This document shows, piece after piece, positions 13,477 to 13,506 of a stretch of 13,506 nucleotides of DNA. The stretch spans positions 1 through 13,506 of the forward strand of contig JANYEO010000224.1 in the NCBI GenBank assembly GCA_025363025.1, given 5' to 3'. The stretch's first letter is position 1, and each line of letters begins with the position of its first letter. The notes beneath the pieces were generated by a model. The model was given only the letters and a program-made list of their open reading frames with translations. It searched no databases and was not told the DNA's origin. A program made the translations under genes and the position numbers. The DNA comes from Opitutia bacterium. GTDB lineage: Bacteria; Verrucomicrobiota; Verrucomicrobiia; Opitutales; JANYEO01.

Positions 13477-13506
13477 AGAGACCTGTCCTTTCTATCAATA
13501 ATCATG

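Noticed and set aside
1..13506. CRISPR array or phage/IS element
   Set aside because: The repeats are far apart, palindromic over their whole length and have no regular spacers; no cas, integrase or transposase gene is present.

Overview
The window reads as a dense bacterial chromosome segment. The valyl-tRNA synthetase and the short, OCT-less Obg GTPase look to me most like those of Verrucomicrobiota, class Opitutae. This placement is from memory of the families, not from a search. No plasmid, phage or transposase gene is visible.

Layout. Positions 1-185 hold a truncated copy of a dispersed palindromic repeat and a likely promoter. A plus-strand group follows: an unrecognised glycine-zipper membrane protein (186-767), then an SRPBCC protein and a MarR regulator that look co-transcribed (853-1753). 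These converge on a long minus-strand block, listed in transcription order: SMUG1-type uracil-DNA glycosylase (8463-7738), valS (7471-4721), an MFS transporter (4575-3265) and sthA transhydrogenase (3180-1762). Repeat copies separate the first three genes. From 8640 the plus strand carries a conserved soluble protein of unknown function, another repeat copy, tRNA-Tyr(GUA) and obg. A minus-strand hotdog thioesterase overlaps the 3' end of obg. Two small unknown membrane genes and a DoxX-family gene with its own promoter and a clear terminator close the window.

How the genes work together. Most are housekeeping: translation (valS, tRNA-Tyr), ribosome assembly (obg), uracil repair (SMUG1), NAD(P)H balance (sthA). 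There is no multi-gene defence or biosynthetic system that I can recognise.

The most unusual content is non-coding. A family of about 120-bp imperfect palindromes occurs four times, plus one stray arm, in intergenic DNA mostly at gene 3' ends. Arms of two copies contain the stop codons of the SMUG1 gene and valS. The arms differ between copies yet stay complementary within a copy. A second theme is initiation: none of the 13 genes has a recognisable Shine-Dalgarno sequence at normal spacing, and several have a -10 box only 5-11 nt from the start codon. Protein-level oddities are an Asp-to-Ala change in the ValRS editing site, a SthA lacking both redox cysteines, and a 9-G tract in the transporter gene.
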